The notes under the pieces were generated by a model, which was not told the DNA's origin, did no database searches, and saw nothing but the letters and a program-made list of their open reading frames with translations. Source: Pycnococcus provasolii (taxonomy: Eukaryota; Chlorophyta; Pseudoscourfieldiophyceae; Pseudoscourfieldiales). From it: 64,000 bases of DNA. The translations under genes and the position numbers were made by a program. Below are positions 35,775-45,592 of the stretch, one piece after another. The DNA is taken from the NCBI GenBank assembly GCA_049487715.1, contig CP150557.1:186001-250000 (forward strand). The letters are read 5' to 3'. Every line of letters begins with the position of its first letter. The stretch's first letter is position 1.

Positions 35775-37754
35775 TTACAATTCAACAACAGCTTCGCACG
35801 CCTCCGCCTTCGCATCGGCGTTCCGACGCTGCATCTCCTCGATGACGCGGAACACACGCAGGAACTCGTCAAACTCCACGGTGCCGTTCCCGTCGTCGTC
35901 GCACAGAAAAATAAAGCTACGCACGTTCTCCCGGCTCACGCTCGCGCCGAGCTCCCGGAAGCAACGGTAGAGCTCATCCTCATCCAGACTCCCGTTGGAG
36001 TTCACGTCGATCGCGTCGAAGACTGCCCTTAGGTGGTCCTCGTCCACGTCCCGCTTGTCGGGGAGCCATGTCTCCAGCAGCGCGTGCAGCACGTCCTGCC
36101 ACTCGATGCCAAACTCCAGCTGGCCGTTCGCATCCAGCGCCGCCTCCCGGAACAGCTCGTGGTACGTCACCGCGGAGTAGATGGTGCTGATGCAGTCGAA
36201 CACCGTGCGGCGCGACTCCACCAAGTCCATGCCGTAGTGAATCAGCTCGCACGCATCTGCGCCCACGATGTGCACGCCCAAGATGCGCGCGGACGAACGC
36301 TCAAACACCAACTTCAGAAGACCCTCGGGCGCGAACACGCGCCCGCGCAGGCACGCGCTGAAGTCCGCGCGACCCTCGAGCGCGTCGTACCCCAGCTCGC
36401 GCGCCTTAGCCAACGTGTGCCCGTACGAGGCCAGCTCGGGGACCGTCCACACGCCCAGAGGGAACTTGCTCCGAGCAGACGCCGCCTTGCTGTCGCAGTC
36501 CAGCATGAACGCCACGGCGCGCTCCGCCTCGTACATGCCCGTGGACGCGAGCGCAGGGCCCTTGACGCAGTCGCCCGCGCAGAAGAGCCCGGGCAAGCTT
36601 GTCGACTGCAAGTGGTCGTCAACCTCCACGAACCCGCGCTCGTCGAGGCGCACGCCGGCTTGCTCGAGCGAAAGCGCATTCTCCCGCGTGTGAGGTTTCC
36701 GCCCCGTCGCCGCAAGGAGCACGTCGCTCGTCAGCACGTCGTCGCCGTCGCGCAGCCTCACCTCCACGCGGTCGTCCACCACCGAGATGTTGTCCGCGCT
36801 CGTATTCTCCAAGATGCGCACGTTGTCGCACTCGAGGCTATCAATCAGGTACCGCGCGACGTCCGGGTCGAGGCCGAGCCGCCCGAGCGCGTCGCTCGTC
36901 TGGCCGCGCACGAGCATCGTCACGTCCGCGCCGAGGCTCGCGAAGATTTTTGCAAACTCGCACGCGACGATGCCCAGCCCGATGATGACGACGGAGCGCG
37001 GCAGGAATGCGAGCTTGCTGATGGAGTCCGCGTCAAACACGCGCGCGTCGTCAAAGGGAATGGAGGGAAGGCGCGTCGCCCGTGAGCCCGGGCAAAGCAG
37101 CACATTGCGCGCGCGCACTCCACGCAGCGTCTCGCCCGTCGCGTGCTTCGCCAGGTCCACCTCGAACACGCGTGCTTGCGCGCCGTGGAGCTCCGCGTCG
37201 GCTTGCCTGAGCGAGTTGGTGGTTCCCTGCACGTAGTGCACCTGGAACTGCTCGAGCACCTTAACCGTCTTCTCCGCGTTGTTCTTCGCGAGCTGCAAGC
37301 ACGACGCCTGCACCTCGGACCAGATGGCGTCGTCGCTCTTGCCCTTCGCGCGCATATCGGTAACGTCCATCGACTTGCCGCAGTCTCGGATGGCCTTGCT
37401 CCACAGCCCGGTCGGCCCTCCGAAGAATGCGTCGACGCCGCCCTGCTTTTCCTTGAGCGCCTTTGGTTTGTCGACGAGCAGCACGCGCCTTCCGAGCTGC
37501 GCCGCGCGCATCGCGCCGCTGACGCCCGCTGGCCCTCCGCCTACCACGAGGACGTCGTACTCTTTGAGAAGTGGTTGTCCTTCACTTGACTGGGCACGTG
37601 TTCGTGCGCGCCGCGTCGTGCGTCGCTGTTTTGCTGTACGCCCGAGCAGACTGACATGTGCATGGGAAGTCGTCGCAACCTCGCCGTCGCCGTTGCCGCG
37701 CCGCCGCGCAAGTGTGGTGCGCGGAGGCTGGTGGTGCGCGAACGCCATCGCCAT
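35775..37754 (-). CDS. Soluble-transhydrogenase-like flavoprotein fused to C-terminal EF hands
   Basis: Residues 65-540 form a class I pyridine-nucleotide oxidoreductase close to soluble transhydrogenase SthA and dihydrolipoamide dehydrogenase. FAD motif GGGPAG is at 72-77, NAD(P) motif GLGIVA at 259-264, ATGRKPHT near 349-356, and GLFCAGDC at 389-396, followed by a complete dimerisation domain. The CxxxxC redox pair of lipoamide dehydrogenase is absent: GGVDAFFGGPTGLWSK occupies 105-120 and is three residues longer than the usual loop. Two canonical EF-hand loops follow, DVNSNGSLDEDE (583-594) and DDDGNGTVEFDE (619-630). The first 60 residues are Arg/Thr/Ala-rich and acid-poor, an organelle presequence. 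The predicted job is calcium-tuned NADH/NADPH exchange in plastid or mitochondrion; this is inference. The start is at ATG 37754, just downstream of a CCCTAA array. Confidence 0.85.
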   Translation of the reverse strand: MAMAFAHHQPPRTTLARRRGNGDGEVATTSHAHVSLLGRTAKQRRTTRRARTRAQSSEGQPLLKEYDVLVVGGGPAGVSGAMRAAQLGRRVLLVDKPKALKEKQGGVDAFFGGPTGLWSKAIRDCGKSMDVTDMRAKGKSDDAIWSEVQASCLQLAKNNAEKTVKVLEQFQVHYVQGTTNSLRQADAELHGAQARVFEVDLAKHATGETLRGVRARNVLLCPGSRATRLPSIPFDDARVFDADSISKLAFLPRSVVIIGLGIVACEFAKIFASLGADVTMLVRGQTSDALGRLGLDPDVARYLIDSLECDNVRILENTSADNISVVDDRVEVRLRDGDDVLTSDVLLAATGRKPHTRENALSLEQAGVRLDERGFVEVDDHLQSTSLPGLFCAGDCVKGPALASTGMYEAERAVAFMLDCDSKAASARSKFPLGVWTVPELASYGHTLAKARELGYDALEGRADFSACLRGRVFAPEGLLKLVFERSSARILGVHIVGADACELIHYGMDLVESRRTVFDCISTIYSAVTYHELFREAALDANGQLEFGIEWQDVLHALLETWLPDKRDVDEDHLRAVFDAIDVNSNGSLDEDELYRCFRELGASVSRENVRSFIFLCDDDGNGTVEFDEFLRVFRVIEEMQRRNADAKAEACEAVVEL

Positions 37755-38578
37755 CGGTGGTCCAATCCTGCGAATCCCACTCGGACCCACTCGGACTCTG
37801 CCCCATAACCCTAACCCTAACCCTAACTTTGCATGAAGGGGAATCCAAGGTGCAAAAACTACCTTAAGACGAAGAGCACCTGCACAGCTCCACGATAGCT
37901 CCATGGACTGTGTACCGGATGGTATAATAGAGTGAGAGTGAGTGACATCACATACAGTATCCTCTATAGTACTATGGTAAGTAAAGTTGTCACAACTCAC
38001 AAGAAACAGGCAGTCCGAGCCAAGGCAAGGCCAGGACTCAAGGCTGCGTGGCCGCTCCAACGATAGACTATGAGTAGCCGCTATTCCTAAGGTTAAGGTG
38101 AGCTAGCGTTGGGATGGGATCGGATGTGCGCTACCGGGTAGATGTGCGCGTCATGAAGTGTTCGTCCTTAAAATTTATGTGTTCGTTCCCCTCCGCAGGT
38201 CCGAGGCTCCTCCTGACATCCTGAGGCTCATCAGGCGGGCAGTCAGGCAAGCAGGCGAGGGCACCACATTACAGTAAGTACTAGTTAAGCTGGGAAACCG
38301 GATTGGATGCAACTTGCACGCACTGACGCAACGGGGAGGTTACATACGAGAGAGGTACATAAGTAGTTGCTCCCTAGCCTTAAACTACCTCTTATTAAAA
38401 AAGTCTTGCTCTTGCTGTGTGTGTCTCCTTCGAGGGAGGGACTTGCTGTAGTACTACATACCTTTTACATACTCTTTTTTTTTAAGAGCGTGAGGCCTTT
38501 TAAAAAAAGGTTGGTTGGTTAGGTCTTACTGTTGGCCGTTTAGGTTGCGTACTGTACGCGTTAAGAAATAAGGGAATC
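37755..38578. promoter_or_regulatory. Divergent promoter region with (CCCTAA)3
   Basis: CCCTAACCCTAACCCTAAC lies at about 37809-37827, only some 55 bp from the transhydrogenase ATG. The rest (to 38578) has no coding look. Short T-rich tracts near 38478-38510 precede the coiled-coil gene on the + strand. Confidence 0.7.
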
Positions 38579-40432
38579 ATGACTTCACCACCTGAAATCA
38601 CGATGACGATGATGAGAAGACAAGCAAGCAACCAAGTGCGAGCTTCTGCTTCTGCTCGCACGCTCACTCCAGGTTCTGGAAAACAAGGGATGATGATGAT
38701 GCAAACAACCAAGTCGACGTCGCCGGTGAAGCTTATGAAGGTGCGCGACGTCGCGTCAGTGTCCTCCGACGAGGCACACGACCTCGTCAACCACCTCCTG
38801 CACGCCTTCGAGGCGATGGGAGACACCACCATCATGGCGAGGGCAGCAGCTGTTGCGCCAAACAAACGCGCGCAGTTTCTCGACGATGCCGTCAAAAAGT
38901 GGGCGGAACACCTAACGTCGCAGACGGAACAGCTCAAACAACAAGCTCTGCGTGCGGAGGCGACACAAGCAAAACTCGAAAGTGCACTTGTGACGGCTAT
39001 GGCAGACGCTACCGCGGCGCAAACGGAAAGTGCTTTTCTCAGGGAGCAGAACGCCAAGTGGCGCGAAGCGGCGCGTGACGAGGCGGCTTCGAGGGCGCAG
39101 CTGGGTGTTGTACCTACCGACGCGGCTGCGAAGCACGCGGCGCAAGTCGCAACTGCATATGCGAACCGCTTCTTCGAGCTTCAGCTTGAGCTCGAGGAAG
39201 TGCGCGCGCATGGCGCTATGCTCGATGCAAGAAGGGTGCTTGACACGCACGCCGCCGCCGTAGCCGCGCGAGGCGACGCGCTAAACGAGTGTGCGGACCT
39301 AGATCGTGCAATATCGGCGGGCACCACCACCGGCAGTGCTGCCCCATCCGGTGCCGAGCTGCAATGGAGGAAGCGCTACGACGAGGCTGAGCAAAGGGTG
39401 AAGATGCAAACCAAACGCGCAGAGGCTTTGCAGCACGAGGTGAATCGATTGCGCGCGGAAGCCGCTGCTGCATCATTGGAGACACGCTCGGAGATGCGCC
39501 GCCTTGTGGCCCATGCGCGCAGCGTCACAGATGCGGAGTGGTACGCCGCGACGAGCGCCAGCGAAAGCCAGCTTCCACCACCTCCTACCGCGCCATCTCC
39601 TACCGCGACGCGAGTGCCGACAACCCCGGAGATGAAAAACGTTGCCAGCACGCTGCACGCGAGCAATGGAGTGAACTCGTCTGGTGTGAATGTCGTCGAG
39701 TTCGCAGGTGAAGGTGTCCCGTTGGCGAAACCGGAGCCAAAGGTACCAAGAGGATACAACGTCCTCACTTCGAACAAACCTGCTTTCCAGCAAAAACCAA
39801 AGCTGCCGTCTCGAGCACATCTGCCGCTGTTTGGCGCATTGTCTCCCATTGAGAGCGTGATGCCGTCCTTTCCAGTACGTGACGCGAGTGTGGCAAGTAG
39901 ACGAGCCTCCCCAACGCCATCACGCCGTGCTGTGGACGCTCAATTTGATCCAATGCGGTCTGCAACCCCGCCGCCACGCGCTACGACCCCGCCACTCGAA
40001 AATTTGCCGCGCCAGTCGGAAGTGGCTGCACTGGAAGCTGAATTGTCTACGCCGCAGCCGCTCCTCGGACCCGTTGCCTCGGAGCCATCGCTGCACCTTC
40101 GAATGGAGCCCGCCGCTGCATCCACCGCTCGTCGGCGTACATCGAGACCTCCAAAAGCTGTCGTGCACATCACCTCCGAGTTGACGGGCCCGGAGCGCCG
40201 CATGCACGATCGTCGGGAGGCGCGCCGCGCTGTGCCGACACCCGAAAGCTCCTTCGGAAGTTCTGCACAATTCAAAAAATGGCGCAACGAGCACAACGTC
40301 TCAGCTGCTCGATATAAAACTCGTCCGGGAACCACGCATGCAGAGGCTGAGGAGTACTTCGGTATGAATGTGTTCAGTTTCGCACATCCCGACGAAGACG
40401 ATGTGGACGACAACTTTCTAATCGGCTTGTAA
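38579..40432 (+). CDS. Coiled-coil protein, unknown function
   Basis: The 617-residue protein is not one I recognise. The N-terminus is Thr/Met/Ser-rich. A long coiled coil runs from about 75 to 320 (for example TEQLKQQALRAEATQAKLES, and AEQRVKMQTKRAEALQHEV). It is followed by a Pro/Thr/Ser-rich disordered region and a C-terminus with a compact conserved-looking block (TSELTGPERRMHDRREARR, SSAQFKKWRNEHNVSAARY) and an acidic end (PDEDDVDDNFLIGL). There are no membrane segments. This layout fits a cytoskeletal or centrosomal/kinetochore linker, but nothing proves that. It is tail-to-tail with CENP-C (168-bp gap). Confidence 0.7.
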   Translation: MTSPPEITMTMMRRQASNQVRASASARTLTPGSGKQGMMMMQTTKSTSPVKLMKVRDVASVSSDEAHDLVNHLLHAFEAMGDTTIMARAAAVAPNKRAQFLDDAVKKWAEHLTSQTEQLKQQALRAEATQAKLESALVTAMADATAAQTESAFLREQNAKWREAARDEAASRAQLGVVPTDAAAKHAAQVATAYANRFFELQLELEEVRAHGAMLDARRVLDTHAAAVAARGDALNECADLDRAISAGTTTGSAAPSGAELQWRKRYDEAEQRVKMQTKRAEALQHEVNRLRAEAAAASLETRSEMRRLVAHARSVTDAEWYAATSASESQLPPPPTAPSPTATRVPTTPEMKNVASTLHASNGVNSSGVNVVEFAGEGVPLAKPEPKVPRGYNVLTSNKPAFQQKPKLPSRAHLPLFGALSPIESVMPSFPVRDASVASRRASPTPSRRAVDAQFDPMRSATPPPRATTPPLENLPRQSEVAALEAELSTPQPLLGPVASEPSLHLRMEPAAASTARRRTSRPPKAVVHITSELTGPERRMHDRREARRAVPTPESSFGSSAQFKKWRNEHNVSAARYKTRPGTTHAEAEEYFGMNVFSFAHPDEDDVDDNFLIGL

Positions 40433-40600
40433 TTCTGTGGTTATTTGAATTATGTGATTTTACCCATCGCATAGAAAGTACGCGCGTACGTCTCCCACCT
40501 CAACGTTTTGCGCTTCATGGCGCACGCACACACTCGGAATTACCAGCTCCTCTCTTCCCATCTCCAACCAAAAATAGGGAGGGCGGTTGCGAAATTGTTC

Positions 40601-42084
40601 TCAAGCTCCAACCTTCTGCGTCGTCGGCGGCGGTGGCGGCGGTGGTGCACCCGCGTTGCCTCCTAGGCGGCTCTTCGCCTTTGGCTTTTGCACACGCGGC
40701 GCGTTGCGTGGCCACAGAGGGTCTGGCGAGCGCATGCTGACGCCGACGACACTTGCCAAGCTGCGGTGCTCACGTCCGTAAATGACGTGCTCGTTTCGCC
40801 ACCACTCCAACGGGCGCACGCGCTGGCGCGTGCTGCGCCGAACTCCCGTTTCTTCGTCGCACGTAGTACCCTTGTTCGCCAGACTTTGGCGCAACTTGAA
40901 AGCATCCCTCAGCCGCTGATTCGCAGGTCCACGCGGCTTCCTCATCTTTGCCACAGCAATAGGCTCGTCAAATGTCGGACTACGCAACGGAACGAACCCC
41001 GGCGTCGCGTTCTCCTTGTCATCCGCGAATGGCGTGCCGTGCTGTTCCTCTGTCAGCTCGACGCCGTCGTTGTAGTCTTCCACATCCATGTCGTCGTCGC
41101 CACCCATAGCCATGGGGAAGTCGTCTCCTCCCATGTCGTCATCGTCGTCGTCGTCGTCGTCGTCGAGGACACTTCCAAACCCAGCAGGCTCGTCCACCTG
41201 TCCGTCGGGGAGTACCACGAGCTCGTCACCAGGCTCTGCGTCCTCCGTCATGACCGCCATCGGCACCACGGCAGGAGCAGCAGAAGCATTCTGCGCCTCA
41301 GAGGGCAGTGTCATTGGCGTGGGCATAGGCTGAGGCGCGGTCGCTGGCGTCGCGAGGCGGTGCAGGTTGACCCTAGCCTGGATTCGAAAGGGCCGAGCTG
41401 TGGTGACGCGCCCGGAGCCACCAGCGAAGCGCGTAATCTGGTCGCGTCGTGACGACCTTCCGCTCGTCGTGGTCGTGCTCGCGGTGCCAAACGTCGAAAG
41501 TGTTGCTGGAATGCCAGACGTTGTCATGGCGAGTGCAGGAGTCATTAACCTGTTGTTTTGATGTTGGGGAGGCAAGGTTAGCTTGTTTGTATTTTTCCGC
41601 GTTGTTGTTTCGTGGAAGGGGTGAATGTTCGAGCGTACCTCGCAGCAAATCCACCAAACTGGTACGGCCTTCCCGACGCGGCACTGCTGTATGGCGCGCC
41701 CGTCATCCTCCTGGCTTGCTGCACGTTGGTGTGCACGCTTCCCCTCATACTGTGCGTGTTGCCGACAGCGGGCGTGGTCCCCGACGCGAAGTGCATGCGC
41801 GCGTTTGCGTGCGAAGTCTGAGCAGTCCCTCGTGTTTGCGCGAGGTGCTGGTGCTGGAACGCGCTGTACGTCGCCGCGTTGCTTCCCACAGTGCCCATGT
41901 TGTTATTGTTGTTGTTGTTATTGTTGTTGGCAGCGTGCTGGTGCATCATCACGGTGGGCTGCACCATTGAAGCCGAAGAGGTCTGCAAAGTTCGCGCAGC
42001 TAACCCACCAGCGTCCCGTTCGTCGTCGCACGAGTAGTTGAGTCTAGCGCACAGGTTGAGTCCGCTAGCGTGAGGCGTGGCCAT
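40601..42084 (-). CDS. CENP-C: Centromere protein C, two exons
   Basis: CENP-C binds CENP-A nucleosomes and anchors the kinetochore. The C-terminal part has the plant CENP-C signature: LRQSLANKGT, then RRSTRQRVRPLEWWRNE (386-402), then YGREHRSLASVVGV. The RxSxRxxxxPxxWW core contacts the nucleosome in the family. I join exon 1 (42084-41639) and exon 2 (41549-40601) across an 89-nt intron, giving 464 residues in one frame; each part alone lacks either a stop-free end or an ATG-initiated start. Exon 1 is Asn/Gln/His/Ala-rich with a run of about 10 Asn; exon 2 has a long Asp run. No C-terminal cupin dimerisation domain is visible, and the protein is short for the family. Confidence 0.82.
41550..41638 (-). 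other. Inferred 89-nt spliceosomal intron in CENP-C
   Basis: On the - strand the junction reads GCGAG|GTACGC at the donor and AACAACAG|GTTAATG at the acceptor. GCTAACC, a good branch-point match, lies about 30 nt before the acceptor. Splicing keeps the frame (AAR|LMTPALA) and removes an in-frame TAA. This explains why neither neighbouring frame makes a complete protein. Confidence 0.75.
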
Positions 42085-42342
42085 GAATCCGAGTGTGGTA
42101 TGCTGACGGAAGTGAACGAGTGGGACCGAAATGATAGGACGAGCTGTCAGGGGAGGGGGGGAAGGCGGGACAATAAAGCAGGGGAGGGGGAGGGGAGGGG
42201 AAGGGGAAGCGATGTTAACATCCATCCGGGCACAAGGGGCAGCGAGGGCCTTCGGATAGATAACTTCGGATAGAATAGTTTGAGACACGGTTTGCTGTTT
42301 TCAGTCTCTGGGCTTGGGCTTGGGCTTGGCGGTGTGGCTCCA

Positions 42343-43107
42343 ATGACAGTAGTAGCGATGACGAATCCATGTTGGTCACTCCCTCGCTCTTCTTCTAACT
42401 ATAGAAGAAGAGCAGGAGGTGCACCACCACCACCAGTACCGGGTTGCCGTCGTCGGAATCCTCGGAGATTATCGCATATACATTACGCCTTAGGTCCTTC
42501 CAACGAAGGAGGAGGATTAGGTTCCGACCCTGCGAATCCCAGAGGCATCGCTTCCTCCGGCTCCTCGGCTTCTTCACAACCCGATGGCGATTCCAATAAT
42601 TCACAAGCAGCTACTCGTACGACGATGCGACAAATCAAGCAGCAACTGCAAGCAGCTGTAGACAGGGAGGACTATGCAGAGGCTGCCGTGCTCAGAGATA
42701 AACTTGGCGAAATGGGGGGAGAGGCGATCAACGCGGTCGAGGAGGCGAACGCAGCCTTCTACCGCGCGTTCGAGGCGATGAACTTCAACGACATGGAGCA
42801 AGTGTGGGGGTTCGGGGACCACGTACAGTGCATACACCCGGGCACCGGGTGCATAGCGGGCAGAGAAGACGTGCTCAACAGCTGGCGACACATCTTCGCG
42901 CCAGCCGCCGCGGGAGCGCCGGGACTGCAAATCGATGTCACAGACGTCCGCGTGAGAATCTCAGACGCCATGGCGTTTGTCACGTGCACGGAGCGCGTGG
43001 ATGCCGCGGAGACTGGTGGAAAGCTCGCAGCCACAAACATCTTCGAATACGACAGCGATAACAAATGCTGGCGCATGGTCATGCACCACGCGAGCCCGTG
43101 TCCATGA
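42343..43107 (+). CDS. Putative organellar UVR-motif and SnoaL-like domain protein
   Basis: After an Arg/Ser/Pro-rich leader that looks like a plastid presequence, a UVR motif (MRQIKQQLQAAVDREDYAEA, then LRDKLGEM) is followed by a SnoaL-like/NTF2-fold domain. In that domain, NAAFYRAFEAMNFNDMEQVW, HPGTGCIAGREDVLNSWRHI and the final WRMVMHHASPCP follow the SnoaL_3 pattern. UVR motifs mediate contacts with Clp proteases or UvrB partners in other proteins. The SnoaL fold often serves as a small-ligand pocket, and the actual role here is unknown. The first ATG is 42343, with another at 42358. The gene is divergent from CENP-C with a 258-bp gap and no telomere-like units. Confidence 0.75.
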   Translation: MTVVAMTNPCWSLPRSSSNYRRRAGGAPPPPVPGCRRRNPRRLSHIHYALGPSNEGGGLGSDPANPRGIASSGSSASSQPDGDSNNSQAATRTTMRQIKQQLQAAVDREDYAEAAVLRDKLGEMGGEAINAVEEANAAFYRAFEAMNFNDMEQVWGFGDHVQCIHPGTGCIAGREDVLNSWRHIFAPAAAGAPGLQIDVTDVRVRISDAMAFVTCTERVDAAETGGKLAATNIFEYDSDNKCWRMVMHHASPCP

Positions 43108-43541
43108 TTGGCCCGCCGCCCTGACCCTCCTCAATGCGCGGGCGACTGTGAATGCTCATTCAGTAATAGAATCGAGTATACTTCGTCCAACTTAGGCCGC
43201 CCATTCACACCATTCGCATTCACCGCCCAGCGCATTCAGCGGCGCCATTCACAGCGCGCATGTGCGTGGCGCTGGTGATTTCGAAGGTTCTAATAGCGCG
43301 CTTTTGGCGGGCATCGTGAGAGCTCCGCTTGCGCTCGTTGTCGCTGTTGTCGTCGCCATCGTCGCATGACTCGTGACTCACATCTACTACTCTATCTAGA
43401 GTCTCTAAAGGCGCCGTATTATGGGAAATGAATCGGTCTTGGAGTTGAGGCTAGCAATAATGCACTTTGCAGTTTACACACTGTATCCTTTTAGTGACGG
43501 GCCCCGTGCGAACATTAGACTGGTGGCGTCATGCGTAGGAA
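43108..43541. other. Tail-to-tail gap with CATTCAC-type repeats
   Basis: About 430 bp between convergent genes, the longest tail-to-tail gap in the window. CATTCA/CATTCAC words recur many times between 43150 and 43250. No gene is seen. Confidence 0.6.
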
Positions 43542-45212
43542 TCAGCGATCGTCATCATCGCTACGACCACCTCCCATCACGGAGATGTAGTCGTCAAGTT
43601 CATCCACGCTAGTTGCTTCGCTTGAATCGGATCCAGAGCCGCCACCACGTCGTTTTGACCGTCGCCGCAACCACTGAGCTATGTTCCAAAGCGCTACGGC
43701 AATGCCGGCGTCAACGGCCGCTGTTGCAACGCGTCTTAGTGATTCCGCGATCGCAATCCACCGCGAATCCTCCTGCGACACTTCCGGCGCATCTTCGATC
43801 GCGTGCGTAAATGGTGCAGGTGCCATTGCATGCGTTCGATCGCCCCGCCACGGCTTATCCATTCGCGGTACCAGAATTAACGATGCGCCCCTGCGCGGCA
43901 GCAAAGGCGGCCTGCGAACTGAGAGAAGAATTTCCATCGCGGCATCAGCTACCGCCGGGCGAAGGCCAATGATGCGCTCGCCTGGGCTGCCATCTTCGCT
44001 CGTTGGATGCACGGCATTCGAGAAGAGCAGAACGAATGCCATGGATTTAGGATCAAGCCAAAGACTGCACCCGGTGAAGCCGAGATGGCCGAACGCCTTC
44101 ACGCTCACGCGATTACCGCATGACGGAAAGCCACTGCGGCTCACGCTGCGGCTGCGCTCGCGCGTATCCCACCCGCACGAAAATGCTGGAGCGGATGTTC
44201 CAAAGAACTTCTCCACAGTCTCCTCTGCGAAAATACGCCGCCCACTCAAAGCACATTGACCACCATTTAATAGGCACGCCGCAAACTTCGTCGTGTCGCG
44301 TGCGCTCGTGAATAGGCCAGCGTGACCAGCCACACCGCCCATCAGGTACGCATTGAGGTCGTGCACCTCGCCCCACAGCAGTCGTCTGCGAATATTCTCA
44401 GCTTCCGTGGGGATAATGCGCGAATTTGGCGCTCGTTCCGGAAGTGGCCAAGGATCTACACCCGACGACGAGGGTACCTCGGCCGAATCGCTGCGGTTGT
44501 CGGCTGTGCGGGCGCCGCCGCCACCGCCCGCGCCGTCTCCTTCGCCTTCACTGGACGGCGGCGTGAAGTCGATTGAGGCGAATCCTGTGTCTGTCATGCA
44601 GAGCGGCGCGTACACGCGCCGGCTTGTGTAAACGTCGAGAGACTCGCCGCTGACAGCCTCGACGAGAAAGCCGAGCGCGATCATGCCAAGGTCCGAGTAA
44701 ACTGGCGAGCCTTCACCCGGCTGGTGGCGCAGCCACTCAGCCGCAAGCGCCTCTCGTGCCGCGTTAAGACCGCGCGCACCTCTTTCCCACAGGCTAAAGC
44801 ACGCGCGCATGCCACTTGTGTGCTGCAGGCAGTGCAAGATGGTGACATCTTGCTTCCCTTGTTCGCCGAACCAAGGCAAGTGCTTGGCGACTGCATCGTC
44901 GAGCGCGACAAGCTGCTGCTCGACGAGCAGCATGATTGCCGCCGTCGTGGCCATGACCTTAGTCAAGCTCGCGACGTCAAACACGCTCGTATCCTTGACT
45001 GGCACGTGCGTGCTTTCAAACGTCGGATTGCCGTACGCGCGTGCGAAGTGCGGCATGAATGGCGGTAGTGAGAATCCCGCCCTGCTGACGTGGTTTTGTC
45101 TTCCTTGCGTTCGTTCGACGGTTCCGCAGCACACGACGGCGCCTGGGAATACCCTGTTTGCGATTGCTTCTTGCACGAGCGCGTCTAATCGCGCGAGCGG
45201 CTGTGGCGCCAT
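43542..45212 (-). CDS. Serine beta-lactamase-fold hydrolase (LACTB/CubicO-like)
   Basis: The 556-residue protein is a class C beta-lactamase/penicillin-binding-fold protein. The catalytic SLTK is at 82-85, preceded by TSVFDVA. HTSGM is at 131-135. YSD at 172-174 stands in for the YxN motif, followed by LGMIALGFLVEAVSG. The HLGFTGCSLWLDP segment matches the third (HTG-type) box. Eukaryotic relatives act as peptidases or esterases rather than antibiotic resistance proteins; the substrate here is unknown. The C-terminal 100 residues are extra: they contain a possible amphipathic helix (AGIAVALWNIAQWLRRRSKR) and a Gly/Ser/Asp tail. I use ATG 45212; an ATG-less extension to 45248 exists. Confidence 0.85.
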   Translation of the reverse strand: MAPQPLARLDALVQEAIANRVFPGAVVCCGTVERTQGRQNHVSRAGFSLPPFMPHFARAYGNPTFESTHVPVKDTSVFDVASLTKVMATTAAIMLLVEQQLVALDDAVAKHLPWFGEQGKQDVTILHCLQHTSGMRACFSLWERGARGLNAAREALAAEWLRHQPGEGSPVYSDLGMIALGFLVEAVSGESLDVYTSRRVYAPLCMTDTGFASIDFTPPSSEGEGDGAGGGGGARTADNRSDSAEVPSSSGVDPWPLPERAPNSRIIPTEAENIRRRLLWGEVHDLNAYLMGGVAGHAGLFTSARDTTKFAACLLNGGQCALSGRRIFAEETVEKFFGTSAPAFSCGWDTRERSRSVSRSGFPSCGNRVSVKAFGHLGFTGCSLWLDPKSMAFVLLFSNAVHPTSEDGSPGERIIGLRPAVADAAMEILLSVRRPPLLPRRGASLILVPRMDKPWRGDRTHAMAPAPFTHAIEDAPEVSQEDSRWIAIAESLRRVATAAVDAGIAVALWNIAQWLRRRSKRRGGGSGSDSSEATSVDELDDYISVMGGGRSDDDDR

Positions 45213-45592
45213 GACACCCCAAATCACCCCACCAGACACCTCCACCAATTAAAAAAATACAAAAGTGCAAGACCAGTGCACACAGAACCAGCGGGACAGG
45301 AGGGCTCCACAGGCTGATGAAAGGGAAGGGGCAAGGTGCAAAAAGCCCAAGGGGGGAGGGTGGGTTCCCTCCATCGCATGAATATGATGCGTTCCCGCGC
45401 TTCGTATCCGTACCTTAAAACTTTACCAACTACCAGGCCGGGCTACCGTCAGTCTGTCAGGTGATAGGCTCGGCCCTCCCGCCCAAAGCGTAGTGGTAAC
45501 CTCCCGCCTTCCCCTTCCCCGTCCGTCCAAGCTCCAACCCGTCAGCCGGCCATACCTCAAACAACTCTTGTTTTGCTCGTGCAGGTAGTGCC
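45213..45592. promoter_or_regulatory. Divergent promoter region, beta-lactamase-like / AIP1
   Basis: A 380-bp head-to-head gap without TTAGGG units, unlike many other divergent gaps in the window. It has G-rich (GGGGGGAGGGTGGG) and CT-rich patches. No gene is seen. Confidence 0.55.

Noticed and set aside
43542-45212. Antibiotic-resistance beta-lactamase
   Set aside because: The YSD motif, the C-terminal extension and a eukaryotic setting fit the LACTB/CubicO-like hydrolases, not resistance enzymes.
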